Of a stretch of DNA of 10,123 nt, positions 6,019 through 10,123 are shown one piece after another. Position 1 is the stretch's first letter; each line of letters opens with the position of its first letter. Position numbers and translations under genes: made by a program. The notes under the pieces were generated by a model that saw only the letters and a program-made list of their open reading frames with translations, made no database searches and was not told where the DNA came from. The DNA lies in contig VSMY01000093.1 of assembly GCA_009773995.1 (NCBI GenBank), positions 1 through 10,123 on the forward strand, given 5' to 3'. This DNA is from Oscillibacter sp. (GTDB taxonomy: Bacteria; Bacillota; Clostridia; Oscillospirales; Oscillospiraceae).

Positions 6019-7509
6019 ATGAAACGACTGCAACGGGTCCTGTCCTGCCTCCTGCTGTGCGCCCTGCTGGCGGGCATGTTCACCGTCCCCGCCTCCGCCC
6101 TCTCCGACGTGCCGGAGGACTTCTGGGCAAAAGAGGACATCGACCGCTGCGTGACCCTGCGCTACTTCTATCCCGAGGCCGACGGCAGCTTCGGCGTGGG
6201 AAAGGAGATGTCCCGGGCCGAGTTCGTCGTGGTGCTGTGCCGCGCCATGGGCTGGAAGCCCACCTCTCCCGCCCGGGCTGTCTACGACGACGTGTCCGAA
6301 AAAGCCTGGTACGCCGGCGCGCTGGAAATCGCCTACCACCAGGGAGCCATCACCAGCCAGGACGGCAATTTCCGTCCCGACGACCTCATCACCCGCAGCG
6401 AGGCCGCCTCCATGCTGGTCCGGGCCCTGGGCTACGGCAGCCTGGCCGGGCTGATTCAGGACATGTCCCTGCCCTTCCGGGACGTGAAGGCCAACAACGG
6501 TTACATCGTCATGGCCTACGGCCTGGGGCTGATGGACGGGACGTCGGTCACCAGCTTTTCCCCCAACGGCCGCGTCACCCGGGAACAGGCCGCCGCCATT
6601 TTGATGCGCCTCTATGACAAGCTCCATGACTCCACCGCCAGCCGCATCGGCATCGCCGTGTCGTCCGAGGAACTGCCGGAGCTGAAGGGCTATGAGGCCG
6701 TAGGCGTAGCGGCCGCCAAGCTGGCCTATAACGGCGATCCCCAGATTGCCCCCGCTATGGATAAATCGGAGGCCCAGGCCGTCCAGGCCGCCGCTTCCGC
6801 CGCCGGGGCCAGGGCCCTGCTCTACGTCACCGGAAACGACTATCACATCCGGGAGGGCGACGAGGAGAAGCTGGCGGCCGTGATGTTCCAGGCCGTGGAG
6901 GAAGGGGGCTATGACGGCCTCTTCCTGGAGGTCTCCGGCCTCACCACCGTCACGCAGCGGGACGTGCTCACCGCCGCGGTCCGGTCTCTCCGGGAAAAGC
7001 TGGGAGAGAGGCCGCTGTACATCGGGGCGGAAGCCCCCTCCTGGAAGGGCGCCATCTTCGGCTATGACTACGCCGCCCTGGGCGAGGCCGCGGACCGGCT
7101 GGTCCTCCGCTTTGACTACAAAAAGGAGACCGCCGCCGGGCGGACCGTGGCCCCCCTGGAACCCCTGGAGCAGATTTATTACGCCCTGAACCGCCTCCGG
7201 GGCGTGGTGGACGCCGACAAGCTGGCGCTGATCCTCACCTCCACCGGCTCCGTCTGGGAGGGCCGGGAGCCCGAGTCCCTCACCGGAAAGGAAATCACGA
7301 ATCTGGCGGCGGAGCGGACCACCCGGAGCCATTACTCCGACCGCTACGCCTGCGCTTACCTGGTCCGGGAGACGGGCCCCGACGTCTGGTATCTCAACGG
7401 CCAGGCCATCAAAGAGCGCACCCAGCTGGCCCGCCTCTTCGGCGGCGGGCACCTCTGCCTCTCGGACCTGAACCACGCCCTGCCGGAAACCCTGGCGGCC
7501 ATGCCCTAA
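6019..7509 (+). CDS. Secreted S-layer-homology protein with a GH18-like C-terminal domain
   Basis: A 496-residue exported protein. A Sec signal peptide spans about 1-27 (MKRLQRV, hydrophobic core, cleavage after VPASA). Three SLH repeats follow at about 29-77, 89-138 and 153-200; their FxPD/SPNG, TR(S/E)E/Q and RALG/RLY elements are visible. SLH repeats normally tie proteins to wall-bound secondary polysaccharide. Residues about 208-496 resemble the glycoside hydrolase 18 barrel of SleL/YaaH-type spore and wall hydrolases: YDGLFLEVSGL (298-308), FGYDYAALGEAADRLVLRFD (347-366) and the TSTGSVWEG strand (407-415). The expected DGxDxDxE catalytic signature reads DGLFLEVS, so the proton-donor Glu appears replaced by Ser; the domain may bind glycan without cutting it. 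Start ATG 6019 has AAAAGGAG at 9 nt. The gene is monocistronic between its promoter and the hairpin at 7528-7554. The SLH part is certain; the GH18 relation is by motif reading only. Confidence 0.85.
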   Translation: MKRLQRVLSCLLLCALLAGMFTVPASALSDVPEDFWAKEDIDRCVTLRYFYPEADGSFGVGKEMSRAEFVVVLCRAMGWKPTSPARAVYDDVSEKAWYAGALEIAYHQGAITSQDGNFRPDDLITRSEAASMLVRALGYGSLAGLIQDMSLPFRDVKANNGYIVMAYGLGLMDGTSVTSFSPNGRVTREQAAAILMRLYDKLHDSTASRIGIAVSSEELPELKGYEAVGVAAAKLAYNGDPQIAPAMDKSEAQAVQAAASAAGARALLYVTGNDYHIREGDEEKLAAVMFQAVEEGGYDGLFLEVSGLTTVTQRDVLTAAVRSLREKLGERPLYIGAEAPSWKGAIFGYDYAALGEAADRLVLRFDYKKETAAGRTVAPLEPLEQIYYALNRLRGVVDADKLALILTSTGSVWEGREPESLTGKEITNLAAERTTRSHYSDRYACAYLVRETGPDVWYLNGQAIKERTQLARLFGGGHLCLSDLNHALPETLAAMP

Positions 7510-7527
7510 ATGTCCCATAGACACGCC

Positions 7528-7554
7528 AAGCCCCCGTCCAACGGACGGGGGCTT
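7528..7554. terminator. Terminator-like hairpin between the SLH gene and the P-loop gene
   Basis: A perfect 12-bp stem AAGCCCCCGTCC (7528-7539) / GGACGGGGGCTT (7543-7554) with loop AAC lies 18 bp after the SLH stop and 21 bp beyond the stop of the convergent P-loop gene. The T run is poor on both strands (TTGTAAATT rightwards), so termination may be partial, though the stem is very stable. Confidence 0.7.
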
Positions 7555-7575
7555 GTAAATTCAACGCGAAAGCGC

Positions 7576-7986
7576 TTACAGGAATTTCTGCATTCCCTCG
7601 GTGGCGGCGGCGGGGTCGGCGCTGATGGTGACGGTGAACTTGATGTTGTTCCGCTCTCCAAAGCTGTCCAGCCAGCTCAGGAAGGTCTCGGTCTCCCCGT
7701 CCACGTCTTTGCCCACGATTTTGCAGAAGTTGTCGATGAACATGTGGGAGATATCGTAGTTCCCCGCGTGGAGGCCGCTGATAAAGCCCTGGAGCAGGTC
7801 GTAGCCGTTGAGTTTGTATTCATGCGCGTCGATCAGGCGGATGTGATAGTGGATATCGTAGGTCATGTTTCGGTTGGCCTCGATGCAGACTACGTTTCCG
7901 GGTTCGTCTTTCGCCGCGTTGTTGATTAATTCGATGAGCTGCTTGGTTTTGCCGGAACCTTTCATGCCCATAATCAATCTAACCAT
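7576..7986 (-). CDS. Small P-loop ATP-binding protein of unknown function
   Basis: A 136-residue cytoplasmic protein that begins directly with a P-loop: MVRLIMGMKGSGKTK, Walker A GMKGSGKT (7-14). A Walker B-like strand HMFIDN (81-86, Asp85) and a sensor-like strand VTISADP (119-125) follow. This is the minimal order of a nucleotide-binding core, slightly reminiscent of thymidine kinase or ParA-like folds, but it has no zinc cysteines and no recognisable partner-binding domain. I recall similar short proteins annotated only as ATP-binding protein in Clostridia. The ATG at 7986 has AGGAG (8000-7996) at 9 nt. It is transcribed alone, leftward, from a candidate promoter at 8033-8061, with the palindrome cluster upstream. 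The first third of the gene is more AT-rich than its neighbours. The function is not recognised. Confidence 0.8.
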   Translation of the reverse strand: MVRLIMGMKGSGKTKQLIELINNAAKDEPGNVVCIEANRNMTYDIHYHIRLIDAHEYKLNGYDLLQGFISGLHAGNYDISHMFIDNFCKIVGKDVDGETETFLSWLDSFGERNNIKFTVTISADPAAATEGMQKFL

Positions 7987-8032
7987 AGTAAAACACTCCT
8001 GTCATTTTAAATTGCTGTGGCCTTGTGTTTTA

Positions 8033-8061
8033 AGGATACCACACTTCCCCGGAAAAAACAA
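8033..8061 (-). promoter_or_regulatory. Candidate promoter of the P-loop gene
   Basis: On the minus strand TTGTTT (8061-8056) and TATCCT (8038-8033) are 17 nt apart in an AT-rich stretch, giving a leader of about 40 nt before the ATG at 7986. Confidence 0.5.
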
Positions 8062-8084
8062 TCCATAAAACCAAATTTGCCAAT

Positions 8085-8119
8085 TGTTCACAGACTGGGC
8101 TCCGCCCAGTCTGTGAATA
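8085..8119. repeat. Palindromic hairpin 1 of intergenic cluster
   Basis: TTCACAGACTGGGC (8087-8100) and GCCCAGTCTGTGAA (8104-8117) form a perfect 14-bp stem with a TCC loop, extendable by a G-U and a T-A pair. It lies downstream of the dacF-type gene and just upstream of the P-loop gene promoter. Confidence 0.85.
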
Positions 8120-8144
8120 AGTTTTTCAGCTCGCTGAAAAACTT
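8119..8144. repeat. Palindromic hairpin 2 of intergenic cluster
   Basis: AAGTTTTTCAGC (8119-8130) and GCTGAAAAACTT (8133-8144) are perfect complements around TC; in RNA the loop would open to CTCG. It abuts hairpin 1 with no spacer. Read rightward it could weakly resemble a terminator (ACTTTTG), but no rightward gene ends here. Confidence 0.8.
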
Positions 8145-8156
8145 TTGATCCAAATG

Positions 8157-8187
8157 GTGAGGGAAACCCCTCCTGGGTTTCCCTCAC
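8157..8187. repeat. Palindromic hairpin 3 of intergenic cluster
   Basis: GTGAGGGAAACCC (8157-8169) and GGGTTTCCCTCAC (8175-8187) form a perfect 13-bp stem with loop CTCCT. It is the first of the three met by the leftward dacF transcript. No T run follows on the minus strand, so it is not a standard terminator, though it might protect the mRNA 3' end. The stretch 8188-8230 that remains before the dacF stop shows nothing recognisable beyond a weak AAGAGA/TCTCTT repeat. Confidence 0.8.
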
Positions 8188-8230
8188 ACTCCCTTCCTTC
8201 CCGTTGAAGAGAGTCTTGCTTCTGGTCTCT

Positions 8231-9355
8231 TTATCCCGCCAGGCAGGCGGTTTTCAGCAGGCGCAGGAGCATCTGGCCGTAGGTCACCCGGGGGACCTCC
8301 TCCCCCGCCAGCAGGGGGATCTCCGCCACGACCTCCTCCCCGGAGGTGACGGTGAGGGTCCCCAGCCGGTCCCCCAGGGCCACGGGGGCGGGGACGGATT
8401 CCTCCAGCGTCACGGACTGGGCGAGGTTTCCGGCCTTGGCCTTCTCCAGCAGCAGCGTGCTCCCCTCGCCGGGCACCGGCTGGACCGTAGCCTGGGCTCC
8501 CAGCTCCACCAGGACGGGGGGCAGGGCCTGGTCCGGGACGATCTTCCGCAGGGCGTAGGAGGCAAAGCCGTGGCTCAGCAGGGCCTGGGCGTCCTCGAAC
8601 CGCTGGGCGGAGGTGGCCCCCTTCATGATGACGGCGATGAGCTCCATGCCCTCCCGCTCCGCCGTGGCGGAGAGGCAGTAGAGGGCACTGTCGGTGGACC
8701 CGGTCTTGAGACCCGTGGCCCCCTCGTAGAACCGGACCAGGCGGTTGGTATTCACCAGCTGGCTCTCCCCGTTCCGCAGGGTGTCCATCCAGATGGTGGT
8801 GTACTGCCGGATGTCCGGGTGGTTCAAAATCAGCTCCCGGCTCATCAGGGCGATGTCATAGGCGGAGGTGACGTGGCCCGCCGCCGGGAGGCCCGTGGCG
8901 TTTTTAAAGGTGGTGTCCTTCATGCCCAGCTCCGCCGCCCGCTGGTTCATCCGCTCCACAAAGGCGTCCTCGCTGCCCGCCACCGTCTCCGCCAGGGCCA
9001 CGGCGCAGTCGTTGGCGGAGACCACGCAGACGGCCTTCAGCATGTCGCTGACGCTGAGCTGCTCGTGCTCCTTCAGCCAGATCTGGGACCCGCCCATGGA
9101 ACAGGCGTGGGCGGAGGCCGTCACCATGTCGTCGTAGCTCAGCTGTCCGCCGTCGATGGCCTCCATGGTCAAAAGCAGCGTCATCACCTTGGTGACGCTG
9201 GCGGGCTCCAGCTGCTTATGTTCGTCCTTGGCGAAGAGGACGGTTCCCGTCTCCTTCTCCATCAAAATGGCCGACGGCGCAGACACCTCCACCGCCCGGA
9301 CGCTGCCGGTCAGCAGCAGCGCGGCGCACAGCAGCGCGATTCCCCTTTTTTTCAT
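8231..9355 (-). CDS. dacF: Serine-type D-Ala-D-Ala carboxypeptidase (low-molecular-weight PBP)
   Basis: A 374-residue exported enzyme that removes the terminal D-Ala from peptidoglycan pentapeptides and so limits cross-linking. The signal peptide is about 1-21 (MKKRGIALLC..., cleavage near SVRA). All three active-site motifs of peptidase family S11 are present: SVTK (Ser53, Lys56), SAN (113-115) and KTG (217-219). The C-terminal PBP5_C beta domain covers about 277-355. The end, YGQMLLRLLKTACLAG, could be a short amphipathic membrane anchor. Length fits DacF/DacA (about 370-400). The ATG at 9355 is preceded by GGGGGAG about 4-5 nt away, a rather tight spacing. The gene is monocistronic and divergent from galM. 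In spore formers DacF sits before spoIIA, but no such genes are seen here, so the symbol reflects sequence type only; dacA or dacB is also possible. Confidence 0.9.
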   Translation of the reverse strand: MKKRGIALLCAALLLTGSVRAVEVSAPSAILMEKETGTVLFAKDEHKQLEPASVTKVMTLLLTMEAIDGGQLSYDDMVTASAHACSMGGSQIWLKEHEQLSVSDMLKAVCVVSANDCAVALAETVAGSEDAFVERMNQRAAELGMKDTTFKNATGLPAAGHVTSAYDIALMSRELILNHPDIRQYTTIWMDTLRNGESQLVNTNRLVRFYEGATGLKTGSTDSALYCLSATAEREGMELIAVIMKGATSAQRFEDAQALLSHGFASYALRKIVPDQALPPVLVELGAQATVQPVPGEGSTLLLEKAKAGNLAQSVTLEESVPAPVALGDRLGTLTVTSGEEVVAEIPLLAGEEVPRVTYGQMLLRLLKTACLAG

Positions 9356-9405
9356 GATGCTCCCCCTTTTGCTTGTACTCGTCGGTTAAGCCTATGAGGC
9401 AAAGA

Positions 9406-9432
9406 GGACATTCATACGTTGTCCTGGGACAA
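9406..9432. promoter_or_regulatory. Inverted and direct GGACA repeats between dacF and galM
   Basis: TTGTCC-TG-GGACAA (9419-9432) is a perfect 14-bp palindrome. A further GGACA lies at 9406-9410, exactly 21 bp (two helical turns) before the GGACA at 9427-9431. The palindrome ends 6 bp before the galM -35 box, so it may be a site for an unknown regulator of galM, dacF or both. The regulator is not identifiable from this window. Confidence 0.4.
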
Positions 9433-9438
9433 AACCCT

Positions 9439-9467
9439 TTGACCGGGGCGGAAAAATGTGCTATGCT
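9439..9467 (+). promoter_or_regulatory. Promoter of galM
   Basis: TTGACC (9439-9444) and TATGCT (9462-9467) are 17 nt apart, with a TGC extended -10 just before the -10 box. The predicted start is near 9474. Confidence 0.75.
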
Positions 9468-9502
9468 GGTCCTATCTTATGATGAAGAAAGAGGGGATCC
9501 CT

Positions 9503-10123
9503 ATGCCGTCTCCCATTCCCTTCGGCACGATGCCCGACGGCGCCCTGGTCACCAATCACACGCTGGCCGCCGGGGACCTGTCCTGCGACGTCATCACCTT
9601 CGGCGGTTCTCTCCGCTCCCTCCGGGTTCCGGACCGGACGGGAAAGCCTGTGGACGTGCTCCTGGGCTTCGACGCGCTGGAGCCCTACCGGACCCACGGC
9701 AAGTCCATGGGGGCCCTGGTGGGCCGCTACGCCAACCGCATCGGCGGGGCGAACTTCGCGCTGAACGGCCAAACCTATCCGCTGGCCGCCAATGACCACG
9801 AGGTCAACCACCTCCACGGCGGCCCGACAGGCTTCAACCAGCGGGTCTGGACCGTGGAGAACGAGACGGACCGCAGCCTGACCCTGTTTCTGCTCAGCCC
9901 CGACGGGGACGAGGGCTATCCCGGAAACCTCAAGGTCTGGGTGACCTACACCCTGACGGAAGAGGGCTTGACCATCGACTACCGGGCGGAGTCCGACCGG
10001 GACACCATCTGCAATCTGACGAATCACGCCTACTTCAACCTCTCCGGCCACGACAGCGGCCCGGTCCTGGACCAAACCATCCAAATCCCGGCGGACTTCT
10101 ATACCCCCACGGACCCCCTGTCC
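9503..10123 (+). CDS. galM: Aldose 1-epimerase (galactose mutarotase), 3' truncated by window
   Basis: The first 207 codons of an enzyme, usually about 340-350 residues, that interconverts alpha and beta anomers of galactose or glucose, feeding the Leloir pathway. Signature motifs are GRYANRIGGANF (74-85), NHLHGG (102-107, substrate-binding His105), SPDGDEGYPGNL (132-143) and LTNHAYFNLSG (172-182, catalytic His175). The catalytic Glu near the C-terminus would lie beyond the window. The ATG at 9503 is supported by GAGGGG (9491-9496) at 6 nt and a good promoter at 9439-9467. The frame is open to the last base. No signal peptide is seen, so it is cytoplasmic. The gene is divergent from dacF, and no other sugar genes are visible, so the actual sugar is uncertain. 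Confidence 0.92.
   Translation, partial: MPSPIPFGTMPDGALVTNHTLAAGDLSCDVITFGGSLRSLRVPDRTGKPVDVLLGFDALEPYRTHGKSMGALVGRYANRIGGANFALNGQTYPLAANDHEVNHLHGGPTGFNQRVWTVENETDRSLTLFLLSPDGDEGYPGNLKVWVTYTLTEEGLTIDYRAESDRDTICNLTNHAYFNLSGHDSGPVLDQTIQIPADFYTPTDPLS

Noticed and set aside
5881..7524. Minus-strand open frame of 547 codons opposite the SLH-protein gene
   Set aside because: Rich in Gly/Gln/His as expected for an antisense reading of GC-rich code; no ribosome binding site, and the plus strand has a signal peptide and SLH repeats.
8002..8187. Minus-strand 61-codon open frame through the palindrome cluster
   Set aside because: Its putative start and much of its length are made of the hairpin arms, with no ribosome binding site at a proper distance; it is better explained as non-coding palindromes.
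8085..8187. CRISPR array
   Set aside because: The three palindromes have unrelated sequences and no regular spacers, and no cas gene is present.
8204..9397. Plus-strand open frame of 397 codons opposite the dacF gene
   Set aside because: Shadow frame; dacF shows all three penicillin-binding-protein motifs on the other strand.

Overview
The window looks like chromosomal DNA from a high-GC member of the Bacillota/Clostridia, most likely a gut Oscillospiraceae-type bacterium (Flavonifractor/Oscillibacter-like). This rests on GC-rich third codon positions, strong AGGAGG-type ribosome binding sites, an ATP-type PEP carboxykinase of the clostridial variant, an SLH-domain exported protein and a DacF-like D,D-carboxypeptidase. 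The genus is inference. No tRNA, rRNA, CRISPR array, transposase or phage gene was seen.

Left part (1-3460). The 3' half of an aspartate-type PLP aminotransferase is translationally coupled (ATGA overlap) to an uncharacterised radical SAM protein. A strong two-way terminator hairpin separates this pair from the convergent pckA gene, which is read leftward from a promoter near 3301-3329.

Central part (3390-6018). A TetR-family repressor gene has a consensus promoter overlapped by a 17-bp palindrome. A near-identical, perfectly symmetrical copy lies just before the following MFS drug-exporter gene, so the repressor very probably controls both. An intrinsic terminator stands between the two genes. 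The MFS gene ends tail-to-tail, with a 4-bp overlap, against a MerR-family regulator whose own promoter carries the diagnostic 19-bp spacer and dyad.

Right part (5953-10123). Divergent from merR is a secreted protein with three SLH repeats and a GH18-like domain in which the catalytic motif appears degenerate. It is followed by a convergent terminator-like hairpin, a small leftward P-loop protein of unknown function, a cluster of three perfect palindromes (8085-8187), and a leftward dacF-type penicillin-binding protein gene. Divergent from dacF is galM (aldose 1-epimerase), cut by the window end. The dacF-galM gap holds repeated GGACA half-sites next to a good extended -10 promoter.

Most genes are familiar core or accessory families. 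The less ordinary points are the coupled radical SAM protein, the SLH pseudo-glycosidase, the small P-loop protein, the palindrome cluster and the paired regulatory sites. I did not see a clear new multi-gene defence or biosynthetic system.
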